This document shows positions 1 to 7,555 of a DNA stretch of 46,929 nucleotides, piece by piece. The stretch is taken from contig JAQGOG010000156.1 of the NCBI GenBank assembly GCA_028293765.1, positions 1 through 46,929 on the forward strand. Direction: 5' to 3'. The notes beneath the pieces are model-generated. The model did no database searches, was not told the DNA's origin, and was given only the letters and a program-made list of their open reading frames with translations. Each line of letters opens with the position of its first letter. Positions within the stretch are counted from its first letter, which is position 1. The stretch is from Gammaproteobacteria bacterium (GTDB lineage Bacteria; Pseudomonadota; Gammaproteobacteria; Steroidobacterales; Steroidobacteraceae). Both the position numbers and the translations under genes were made by a program.

Positions 1-1
1 G

Positions 2-1279
2 ATCATTGCCAACCTCGCGCGCCACGCGTATCGGCGCCCGGTGGATGACACCGATCTGGCTGCCCCACTGCGGTTCTACAAGGCGGGCCGGCAACAGCAC
101 GGTTTCGATGCCGGCATCCAGCAGGCCCTGATGGCGATTCTGGCGAGCCCCAAGTTTCTCTACCGCGTCGAGGCGCTGCCGCCGAATGCCACGGCGGGCA
201 CCGTTTACCGTCTCGGCGACCTCGAGCTGGCCTCGCGGCTGTCGTTCTTCCTGTGGAGCCAGGGACCTGACGAGGAGCTGCTGACCGTTGCGGGTACCGG
301 CAAGTTGCGCGAGCCGGGCATGTTGGAAAAGCAGGTGCGGCGCTTGCTGGCCGATCCGCGCTCCAGCGCCCTGATCACCAATTTTGCGGACGAGTGGCTG
401 AACGTCGAGGAGGTCGAGCACATCGAGCCGGATCCGACCCTCTTTCCGGAATTCGATGGCCCGCTGCGCGCCTCCTTCAAGCGCGAGACGGAGCTCTTCG
501 TCGGCAGCGTGCTCACCGAGAATCAGAGCGTGATCAACCTGCTGGACGCGAACTACACCTTCGTCAACGAGCGCCTGGCCCGCCAGTACGGCATTCCCAA
601 CATCCGTGGCGAGCAGTTCCGGCGCGTCACGCTCAGCGATCCGAATCGGTGGGGGCTGCTTGGCAAAGGCAGCTTCCTGATGGGCACCTCATACGCGAAT
701 CGCACCTCACCCGTGAAGCGCGGCGCGTGGATCCTCGAGAGCATTACCGGGACACCGCCGCACGCGCCGCCCCCGGGCGTCGAAGCACTGAAGGAAAATA
801 TGGAGGGCGCGAAGGCTCTGACCGTGCGGCAACGAATGGAGGCACACCGGTCCAATCCTTCCTGCAACCAGTGCCACGGGATTCTGGATCCCCTGGGGTT
901 CGCCTTCGAGAACTTCGATGCGATCGGCGGCTGGCGCGCCAAGGATCGCGACGCCGGCATTGCGATCGACGCGGGCGGCGAATTGGGCGGAGTGCAGCTG
1001 CGCGGCCCGTCGGACGTTCGCAAGTATCTGATGACCCGTCCTCAACAGTTCGCACAGACATTCACGGAGAAGCTGTTCACGTACTCGCTGGGCCGCGGCC
1101 TCGAATACACGGACATGCCGACGGTGCGCGCGATCGTGCGCGATGCGGCCAAAGACAACTACCGCTTTGCGACGATCGTGTTGGGTATCGTGAATAGCCA
1201 GCCGTTCCGGATGCAGATGGTTCCGGACGGCAATGGCGCTGGCGTTGCGCCCGTCAAGCAAGCCGCCTTGCAGCATTGA
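2..1279 (+). CDS. DUF1592/DUF1588/DUF1585 protein (planctomycete cytochrome-type), 5' truncated by window edge
   Basis: The reading frame is open from base 2, so the true start lies left of the window. The first visible residues (ANLARHAYRRPV) look like the end of a DUF1595-type segment, followed by DUF1592 (about residues 15-150 of the visible part), DUF1588 and DUF1585. A CxxCH haem-type motif (CNQCHG) followed by LDPLGFAFENFDAIG is the DUF1588 hallmark. The end carries the DUF1585 pattern (LFTYSLGRGLEY). Family members are usually secreted and often have an N-terminal cytochrome c domain, which would be outside this window. The enzymatic role is unknown. The gene sits 27 bases upstream of a DUF1552 gene, the usual partner, so the two are probably co-transcribed. 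Confidence 0.85.
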   Translation: MIANLARHAYRRPVDDTDLAAPLRFYKAGRQQHGFDAGIQQALMAILASPKFLYRVEALPPNATAGTVYRLGDLELASRLSFFLWSQGPDEELLTVAGTGKLREPGMLEKQVRRLLADPRSSALITNFADEWLNVEEVEHIEPDPTLFPEFDGPLRASFKRETELFVGSVLTENQSVINLLDANYTFVNERLARQYGIPNIRGEQFRRVTLSDPNRWGLLGKGSFLMGTSYANRTSPVKRGAWILESITGTPPHAPPPGVEALKENMEGAKALTVRQRMEAHRSNPSCNQCHGILDPLGFAFENFDAIGGWRAKDRDAGIAIDAGGELGGVQLRGPSDVRKYLMTRPQQFAQTFTEKLFTYSLGRGLEYTDMPTVRAIVRDAAKDNYRFATIVLGIVNSQPFRMQMVPDGNGAGVAPVKQAALQH

Positions 1280-1306
1280 GCGCAACGCCAAGAGGAGAAT
1301 CCGTCA

Positions 1307-2626
1307 ATGTTCATAACCAAGAAATACCTCCACCGCAGAACCTTCCTGCGCGGCGCCGGAGCGATGATCGCTCTGCCGTTACTGGATGCGATGATTCCGG
1401 CGGGCACCGCGCTCGCGAACACCGCCGCCAAGCCGCTGACGCGCCTGGGGTTCGTGTATTTCCCACACGGCGCCATCATGGAGAAATGGACTCCGACGGC
1501 CGAAGGCTCGAACTTCGAGCTGTCGCCGATCCTCGAGCCGCTCAAGCCGTTCCAGAAACAGCTGACGGTCATCAGCGGCCTGGGAAACCGTCCGGGTGAG
1601 AGCCAGGCCGTGCACGCGATCGTGCCCGCGACGTGGCTCAGCTGCACGCATCCCAAACAGGGCCAGGACCCTAACATGGCGGTGACGGCTGACCAGATTG
1701 CCGCCAAGTACATCGGGCAGGACACTCCGCTGCCCTCGCTGGAAATCGCCACCGAGGCCCCCGGCGGCGGCGGCGCGTGCGATCGTGACTACGGTTGCAA
1801 CTACTCCGGCACGATCGCGTTCCGGACTGCCTCCACGCCCCTCCCGATGGAGTACAGCCCGCACAAGCTGTTCCAACGACTGTTCGGTCGCGGCGACAGC
1901 CCGGCGGAGCGCAAGGAGCTCGTCCAGGAACAGGCGAGCATTCTCGACATGGTCTCAGAGGATGCCGCGGCGCTGCAGCGTACCCTGGGCGTCCGCGATC
2001 GCGCGATGTTGAGCGACTACCTGGAGACCGTCCGGGAGCTCGAGCGGCGCGTGCAAAAGACGCAGGCGCAGGATCTGTCCCACCTCAAGCTGCCTAACGT
2101 GCCGGTCGGTACGCCGGATTCGTTCGATCAGACGATGAACCTGATGTACGACATGGCGCTGTTGGCCTACCAAGCCAACCTCACGCGTATCATGAACTTC
2201 ATGGTGGCCGCGGAAGTCAGCGGCCGAACGTACAACAACATCGGCGTACCCGATGCCTTCCACGCGGTGTCGCATCACGCGAACGATCCGGCCAAGAAGG
2301 ATAAGCTCGTCAAGATTCAGCACTATCACACGCAGGTGCTGGCCAAATTCCTCACGAAGATGGCGAACACGCCCGATGGTGACGGCTCGCTGCTGGACCA
2401 CTCGATCATTCTGTACGGCAGCAACATGAGCAACAGCGACCGCCACAACCAGTTCCCGCTGCCTACCGCGTTCATCGGCGGCGGCTGCGGGAAAGTCAAA
2501 GGCGGTCAGCACCTTCGTTATCCGGACCACACGCCGCTGGCGAACGCACTCCTGACGATGCTCGACCGCGCCGGAGTTCCCGTGGAGGCGCTCGGCGACA
2601 GCACTCAGAAGTTCGCGGAAGTCTGA
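1307..2626 (+). CDS. DUF1552 family protein, Tat-exported
   Basis: This is a 439-residue protein with a twin-arginine leader (HRRTFLRGAG near residues 10-19, then a hydrophobic stretch ending near ALA). It is therefore probably exported folded. The body matches the DUF1552 family: LTRLGFVYFPHGA near the start, then a DUF1501-like alkaline-phosphatase-fold layout with GSNMSNSDRHNQFPLP near residue 375. Function is unknown. DUF1552 genes are typically next to DUF1592/DUF1588 genes, as here. An AGAGGAG stretch precedes the start. The stop codon overlaps the next start (TGATG), which suggests translational coupling with the ankyrin gene. Confidence 0.85.
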   Translation: MFITKKYLHRRTFLRGAGAMIALPLLDAMIPAGTALANTAAKPLTRLGFVYFPHGAIMEKWTPTAEGSNFELSPILEPLKPFQKQLTVISGLGNRPGESQAVHAIVPATWLSCTHPKQGQDPNMAVTADQIAAKYIGQDTPLPSLEIATEAPGGGGACDRDYGCNYSGTIAFRTASTPLPMEYSPHKLFQRLFGRGDSPAERKELVQEQASILDMVSEDAAALQRTLGVRDRAMLSDYLETVRELERRVQKTQAQDLSHLKLPNVPVGTPDSFDQTMNLMYDMALLAYQANLTRIMNFMVAAEVSGRTYNNIGVPDAFHAVSHHANDPAKKDKLVKIQHYHTQVLAKFLTKMANTPDGDGSLLDHSIILYGSNMSNSDRHNQFPLPTAFIGGGCGKVKGGQHLRYPDHTPLANALLTMLDRAGVPVEALGDSTQKFAEV

Positions 2627-4170
2627 TGAGCAAATTCGCAAGTCCACTGCAGGCGGGCGTGAGGATCATGCGAAAGGCAGGGTTCGCAGTCGCATTGCTC
2701 GCGCTCTCGGGGCAGGGCGCGGCGTGGGCCGAGGACACGCTCGTCGATGCCGCCAAGTCCGACGACAGCGCTGCCGCGATGGCTCTCATCAAGGATAAGA
2801 CGGATGTGAATGTGCGCGCTGCCGACGGGACTACGGCGCTGCAGTGGGCCGTTTATCACAACAACGTGCCGCTGGTCGAAAGCCTCATCAAAGCAGGGGC
2901 GAAGGCCTCGACGGCCAACCAGTACGGCTCGACGCCTCTGTTGGAGGCGGCCGTTACGGGCAATCCGACCGTCATCGAGAAGTTGCTGAAGGCAGGCGCC
3001 GATCCGAACTCCGGGAACGCGGACGGCCAGACGGCGCTGATGATTCTCGCGCGCACGAGCAACGTCGACGCCGTCAAGCTGCTCCTGCGTCACGGCGCAA
3101 ACGTAAACGCGGTCGAGCAGTGGCACCACCAGACCGCTCTCATGTGGGCGGCGGCGGAGAGCCAGCCCGCGATGGTGAAGCTGCTCCTGCAGCACGGAGC
3201 GAAGGTCGACGCGCGTTCGATGCTCAACAACTGGCAGAGGATGGTCACCGCCGAGCCGCGCGCGCAGATGCGTTCCGTGGGCGGTCTTACACCGCTGCTG
3301 TACGCGGCTCGACAGGGTTGCCTGGAATGCGTCAAATACCTCGTCGACGCCCGGGCGGATGTGAACTTGCCCGACCCGGAGGGCGTCACTCCCATGATCA
3401 TGGCAGTGACCAACTTCCATTTCGATATCGCTGCGTACCTTCTCAGCCAGAAGGCCAATCCCAACACCTGGGACTGGTGGGGCCGCACGCCGCTGTGGGC
3501 GGCGGTGGACCTCAACACGATTCCTCACGGCGGCCGGCCGGATCGGCCCTCGCTGGATGACACGACCAGCATCAAGATGATCGAGCTGCTCCTGGATGCC
3601 GGCGCGAATCCCAACGTGCAGCTGAAGCTCTTTCCACCGTACCGCGCCGTCGGTCCGGATCGCGGCGCCGATCTGATGCTCACGATGGGCGCGACGCCCT
3701 TGTTGCGTGCCGCAAAAGCGGCGGACGTCCCGGCGATCCGCCTGTTACTCGCGCACGGCGCGAAGCCGAACTTGCCCAACATCCAGGGCATCACGCCGAT
3801 CATGGCTGCGGCGGGCCTCGGATCCAATGAGATCGATACGCGCGGCCGTTTCAAAACACAGGCACAGCAGGTCGAGTCGCTCGACCTCCTCGTGAAGGCG
3901 GGCGGCGACATCAATGCGCATGAGACCAGGACCGGCCAGACGGCGCTGCACGGCGCCGCTCTGTTCGGCTACGATGATGTCGTGAAAGCCCTGGTCGCGC
4001 ATAATGCCGATCCGAAAGCGAAGGACGCCAAGGGTATGACGCCCGTCGATTCCGCGATGGGCCGGGCCGGGGGGCATGGGCGTGGCGGCACGAGCATCGA
4101 GGTCCATGAGGCCACCGCAGCGCTCCTTAATCAGTTGAGCACCGACTCGTCGGTCGCGCGCCAGCTCTAA
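2626..4170 (+). CDS. Secreted ankyrin-repeat protein
   Basis: The 514-residue protein begins with a signal-peptide-like segment. The first Met gives 14 extra residues; an internal Met at 2668 (MRKAGFAVALLALSGQGAAWA) gives a cleaner signal peptide. About ten ankyrin repeats follow (DGTTALQWAVYHNN, GSTPLLEAAVTGNP, GQTALMILARTSN, QTALMWAAAES, GLTPLLYAARQG, GVTPMIMAVTN, GQTALHGAALFG and others). Ankyrin repeats are protein-binding scaffolds and no catalytic domain is visible. The overlap with the upstream DUF1552 stop makes it the third member of an exported DUF1592-DUF1552-ankyrin operon. A plausible role is a periplasmic scaffold for the other two proteins, but that is inference. Confidence 0.85.
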   Translation: MSKFASPLQAGVRIMRKAGFAVALLALSGQGAAWAEDTLVDAAKSDDSAAAMALIKDKTDVNVRAADGTTALQWAVYHNNVPLVESLIKAGAKASTANQYGSTPLLEAAVTGNPTVIEKLLKAGADPNSGNADGQTALMILARTSNVDAVKLLLRHGANVNAVEQWHHQTALMWAAAESQPAMVKLLLQHGAKVDARSMLNNWQRMVTAEPRAQMRSVGGLTPLLYAARQGCLECVKYLVDARADVNLPDPEGVTPMIMAVTNFHFDIAAYLLSQKANPNTWDWWGRTPLWAAVDLNTIPHGGRPDRPSLDDTTSIKMIELLLDAGANPNVQLKLFPPYRAVGPDRGADLMLTMGATPLLRAAKAADVPAIRLLLAHGAKPNLPNIQGITPIMAAAGLGSNEIDTRGRFKTQAQQVESLDLLVKAGGDINAHETRTGQTALHGAALFGYDDVVKALVAHNADPKAKDAKGMTPVDSAMGRAGGHGRGGTSIEVHEATAALLNQLSTDSSVARQL

Positions 4171-4268
4171 TCAGATTGCGCAAGAAGCGGCCTGTACAAG
4201 GCCGCCGCGCGGTGCGATGCGCTGGTCGGACAACCCTCAGGTGATGAATCCTAAAGAGATGAACGAGC

Positions 4269-4961
4269 ATGGCGGAAGATAGGCGACTCGTCTGGGACCT
4301 GCCGCTGCGGGTGTTCCACTGGCTGTTCGCCACCAGCATTTTCGCGTCCTGGGCGACCGCTAAGGCGGGGTTCGACTGGATGCAGTGGCACTTCTACCTG
4401 GGCTACTGGATCATCGGGCTGCTGGTGTTCCGGATCATCTGGGGGTTCTTCGGCCCGCGTCACGCGCGTTTCGGCAGTTTCGTGAGGAAACCGTCCGCGA
4501 TCTGGCTCTACATGAAGAACATGTTCGCCAGGACCGGCGTGCAGAGCATCGGCCACAACCCCGTGGGCGGCCTGATGGTGATCCTGATGATCGTACTGGT
4601 TGCCGTGCAGGCGAGCACCGGACTGTTCACGACGGACGATGTCGTCTGGGCCGGGCCCTATAACCCGGCCGTCAGCAAGAGCACGGCCAGTTGGCTGTCC
4701 ACCGTGCATAACGTGAATTTCAACTTCATCCTGGGAGCAATTGGGCTACACCTCGCGGCGATCGCCTTCTACGGCTTCGTCAAGAAGCAGAATCTCGTGC
4801 TGCCGATGCTGACCGGCCACAAGCCCGCGGCCCTCATTCCGGCGCACGAGGCGATCAGCAGCTCCGAGCTGTTGAAAGCGATGATCGTGAGCGCGATCAG
4901 CAGCGGTTTCGTCTACTGGCTCGTGACTCACGCGCCGCCGTCAGCGGATAGTCTTTATTGA
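4269..4961 (+). CDS. Cytochrome b561-type membrane protein (di-haem cytochrome b)
   Basis: The 230-residue protein has four to five predicted membrane segments and begins LVWDLPLRVFHWLF. That is the typical opening of bacterial cytochrome b561/Ni-Fe-hydrogenase cytochrome b-type proteins, with candidate haem-ligand His at residues 17 and 41 and later His in the HNVNFNF and GLHLAAIAF segments. Such proteins pass electrons between quinol and periplasmic cytochromes or enzymes. It lies 98 bases after the ankyrin gene and converges on a cytochrome c'-type gene. Many proteobacterial members of this family occur beside a soluble cytochrome, so an electron-transfer partnership is possible. A last hydrophobic segment is at residues 198-217. 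Confidence 0.8.
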   Translation: MAEDRRLVWDLPLRVFHWLFATSIFASWATAKAGFDWMQWHFYLGYWIIGLLVFRIIWGFFGPRHARFGSFVRKPSAIWLYMKNMFARTGVQSIGHNPVGGLMVILMIVLVAVQASTGLFTTDDVVWAGPYNPAVSKSTASWLSTVHNVNFNFILGAIGLHLAAIAFYGFVKKQNLVLPMLTGHKPAALIPAHEAISSSELLKAMIVSAISSGFVYWLVTHAPPSADSLY

Positions 4962-5170
4962 TTCGCTGAAAGACGCCTGCGGCGCTTTCAGCAAGCGCGT
5001 CGACTGGCTGTGAGCGGCCCGCGGGCTACGCGCCCGGGCTGCGCGCCCGGGCTACGCGCCCCGGGCTACGCGCCCCGGGCAAAAGGCGTGGCTTTGCCCG
5101 CTAGGTAACAGGCCGGTTCGCGAGACTGCGGTGCAGATAGAACCATTCTGCTGGCACAGGTCAGCGGGAG
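4962..5170. repeat. Convergent intergenic region with hairpins and tandem GC-rich repeat (copy A)
   Basis: The region lies between two convergent genes and contains three structures. A hairpin at 4965-4992 has arms gctgaaag/ctttcagc and an inner cgcc-tgc-ggcg stem with one bulged base. Four tandem units of 13-14 bases (GGGCTACGCGCCC, one with a G variant) fill 5023-5076. A second hairpin at 5076-5100 has perfect 8-base arms cgggcaaa/tttgcccg around an AGGCGTGGC loop. The first hairpin core, the AAAAGGCG core and a following ACAG...GGCCGGTT stretch recur at 27160-27428. The hairpins lack a long T tract but could end transcription from both sides. Confidence 0.6.
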
Positions 5171-5656
5171 CTACTTGTTGCGGTAGTTGTCGTGACAGCC
5201 GCCGCAGGCCTTGCCGACCGCGCCGGCGGCCTTCAGCGTGGCGCCCTTGTCGCCGGACTTGGCCGCATCGCCCAGAGCAGTGGCCGCCTTGCCCAGATCG
5301 TCGGCCTTCGCACTGAAGTCGGCCTGGTTGGTCCAGATCCCGTCCTGCGCTTTCGTCTTGAGCGTCGTGAACTTGCGCGTGTCGGTCTGGAAGACGTCCG
5401 GAATCATCGCGCTCAACTGCGTGATGCGCGCCGCGCTCTTCTGCGCCGTGGTGGCGTCGAAGGGCACCTTGTTCTTCAACATCCCGCCCAGCGGAGCCAT
5501 GTACATCCCCATGACCTTGAGCAGTCCCTGCCGGAGCTCGACGGCCTGCTGCGCCGCCTGTTCGGGCGTCGGCGGACCGGCGTCCTGCGCCAGGACAGCG
5601 GACACGGAGGCAACGGAGCACAGCGCGATCAGGCTCGACTTCGCAAAACGTTTCAT
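5171..5656 (-). CDS. Cytochrome c'-type (class II c / c556) protein
   Basis: The start at 5656 (MKRFAKSS) gives 161 residues with a clean signal peptide ending around VSAVLAQ. Longer upstream extensions have no leader character, and a GAGGGG stretch lies about 8 bases upstream. The mature part is a helical bundle of the class II cytochrome c type. The single haem motif CGGCH is at the extreme C-terminus (KACGGCHDNYRNK), as expected for cytochrome c'/c556. The product is a periplasmic mono-haem electron carrier or gas-binding protein. It converges with the membrane cytochrome b gene across a repeat-containing spacer. Confidence 0.88.
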   Translation of the reverse strand: MKRFAKSSLIALCSVASVSAVLAQDAGPPTPEQAAQQAVELRQGLLKVMGMYMAPLGGMLKNKVPFDATTAQKSAARITQLSAMIPDVFQTDTRKFTTLKTKAQDGIWTNQADFSAKADDLGKAATALGDAAKSGDKGATLKAAGAVGKACGGCHDNYRNK

Positions 5657-5763
5657 TCGACGGATCCCCTCGTGAGTCAATGGTGACGTTGTTGCAGGCA
5701 GTTTAACTAAAGGCGTCCCGCGCGGCGAGGCGCGCGCTGCTCCAAGGCCACGTGGCGGGTAGG

Positions 5764-6771
5764 TCACGAGCTGCGACGCTCGTGGAGCGCACCGTTGATG
5801 GACGGTTGCCGGCTCCCCCGGCCGTGCGATTCGTTCACCTCGCGAGCGAGGATCGGGTGGATCTCGCGATCCCAGTACGGCTCCTCGGGTCCGAAGACGC
5901 TCACGAGGTAATCGACGAACGCGCGCACCTTGACGGGCACGAGGCGGCGGCCCGAATAGACGGCGTAGATGTTGACGTCCATGGCGCTCCCATAGGACGG
6001 CATTACCCGCCTGAGTACACCGCGCTTCAGTTCAGCGCTGACATCCCAAGTGGATCGGAACCCGATGCCGAGTCCGCTGACGACGGCTTCCCGCACGACT
6101 TCGCTCGAGTTGGTCTCGAGAACCGTGTGCGGCTTGAACATGACCGGACCTTCCGGACCTTCCAGGCGCCACGTGATCTGCGGGCCGGCGGCGACGAGGC
6201 GATGGCGCTGCAGATCCACCAGGTCGCGCGGCTCGCCGTGCTTGTCCAGATAGATGGGCGAGGCGCACAGCACCCGGCGATTTGGTGCCAGCCGGCGGGC
6301 CACCAGGCTCGAATCGGGCAGCGTGCCGATGCGCAGGGCCATATCGAAGCTGCCGGCGACCAGGTCGACGTAATCGTCGCTCAGGTCGACGAGCATTTTC
6401 AGCTCGGTATTCGCATCCAGAAACGGCTTGAGGCGCGGGGCGACGTGCAGCCGGCCGAAAGCGGTCGGCAATGACACTTTCAGCACACCGCGCGGGCGTT
6501 CGCTGTCGACCGCGGCAAAGTTCTCCGCGTCCTCGACCGCCGCGAGCACGGCTACCACACGCTCGAAAAAGCTCTGGCCCACCTGCGTCGGGGTGAGGCG
6601 GCGGGTGGTTCTCTGCAGCAGCCTCACACCGAGGCGCTCTTCCAGCCGGGTGAGACGCTTGGATATCATGGCCGGCGAGGAATGCAGCTCCCGGGCCGCC
6701 GCGGACAGGCTGCCGGCCTTGATCACGCGGGCAAAAATCTCGTAGTCGAATAGATTGGTTATCTTTTCCAA
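5764..6771 (-). CDS. LysR-family transcriptional regulator
   Basis: This is a 335-residue LysR-type regulator. The N-terminal winged helix-turn-helix (about residues 1-60) reads FARVIKAGSLSAAARELHSSPAMISKRLTRLEERLG and is followed by a periplasmic-binding-protein-like effector domain. The start codon is TTG at 6771. It is supported by a strong GGGAGG ribosome-binding site 7 bases upstream and by alignment of LysR starts. The gene is divergent from the molybdenum hydroxylase pair iorA/iorB-like at 7074-9883, so it probably controls that operon and itself; this is inference from layout. The effector is unknown. The C-terminal tail after about residue 300 is not part of the conserved fold. Confidence 0.9.
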   Translation of the reverse strand: MEKITNLFDYEIFARVIKAGSLSAAARELHSSPAMISKRLTRLEERLGVRLLQRTTRRLTPTQVGQSFFERVVAVLAAVEDAENFAAVDSERPRGVLKVSLPTAFGRLHVAPRLKPFLDANTELKMLVDLSDDYVDLVAGSFDMALRIGTLPDSSLVARRLAPNRRVLCASPIYLDKHGEPRDLVDLQRHRLVAAGPQITWRLEGPEGPVMFKPHTVLETNSSEVVREAVVSGLGIGFRSTWDVSAELKRGVLRRVMPSYGSAMDVNIYAVYSGRRLVPVKVRAFVDYLVSVFGPEEPYWDREIHPILAREVNESHGRGSRQPSINGALHERRSS

Positions 6772-7073
6772 TGGATGGCCTCCCGACGGTTTTTTGGGAA
6801 GACGCTCGAGCGCCGCGGATCACGATCGTCTGCGGCAACGACCACTGTCCTCTTTTTGGATCACCTGCGGGCGGATTCTTTCAGAACTGGAAAGGCTCGT
6901 TTGCCGAAATGAGACTTGCCACCGCGTGATGGACTGTCCCCATACTGAAGCGGGCCGGGCCCGGGCAGAAGGAATAAGCTCCCGGGGCGGTAATGCGCTG
7001 CTGAACTGGGGCGCTTACCGGGCGTGCGCGGATATTTTTGCTTCGCGGCAGAATCTGTCCTTTCGGGGGAAAA
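6772..7073. promoter_or_regulatory. Divergent control region between LysR gene and iorAB-like operon
   Basis: The 302-base region carries no gene. An interrupted dyad CTTTC-N7-GAAAG lies at 6878-6894 and fits the T-N11-A pattern bound by LysR proteins, so it is a candidate operator. I could not assign -35 and -10 boxes with confidence. A run of G (GGGGGA) just before 7074 serves as the ribosome-binding site of the iorA-like gene. Confidence 0.4.
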
Positions 7074-7553
7074 ATGACTTACACGATTAAGATTAACGGC
7101 ACGGCTCGCACGGTCGACGTGGAGGGCGATACCCCTCTGCTATGGGTCTTGCGTGACGTTCTGGACCTCAAGGGCAGTAAGTTCGGGTGCGGTCTGGGGC
7201 TGTGCGGCTGCTGTACGGTGCACCTGGACGGCGCGCCGATCCGTTCATGTGTCACGCCTGTGGCGGCTGTCCACGCACAGGAGATCACGACCATTGAGGG
7301 CGTCGGCGACACCCCGACCGGCCAGAAGGTACAGGCCGCCTGGCTCGATCTCGATGTCATGCAGTGCGGCTATTGCCAGGCCGGGCAGATCATGTCCGCC
7401 ACCGCGCTGTTGAATCAGAAGCCAAAGCCCACGGACCAGGACATCGACAACGCGATGAGCGGCAATATCTGCCGCTGCGCCACGTACACGCGGATTCGCG
7501 CCGCGATCAAACAAGCGGCCGGCCTCCCGACCGCCGACACTAGGGAGGTCTGA
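7074..7553 (+). CDS. iorA: (2Fe-2S) subunit of IorA-type molybdenum hydroxylase
   Basis: The protein has 159 residues from the Met at 7074, which follows a GGGGGA ribosome-binding site. An upstream in-frame start at 7038 would add 12 residues unlike the family. The N-terminal plant-type 2Fe-2S site has Cys at about 39, 44, 47 and 59 (CGLGLCGCC...C). The C-terminal 2Fe-2S site shows CGYCQAGQIM and CRCATYTRI. This is the small electron-transfer subunit of xanthine-dehydrogenase-family hydroxylases of the isoquinoline 1-oxidoreductase type. It passes electrons from the molybdopterin subunit encoded 2 bases downstream. The actual substrate cannot be read from sequence. Confidence 0.9.
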   Translation: MTYTIKINGTARTVDVEGDTPLLWVLRDVLDLKGSKFGCGLGLCGCCTVHLDGAPIRSCVTPVAAVHAQEITTIEGVGDTPTGQKVQAAWLDLDVMQCGYCQAGQIMSATALLNQKPKPTDQDIDNAMSGNICRCATYTRIRAAIKQAAGLPTADTREV

Positions 7554-7555
7554 AT

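Noticed and set aside
5023..5076. CRISPR-like array
   Set aside because: The units are only 13-14 bases and directly adjacent without spacers, so this is a simple tandem repeat.
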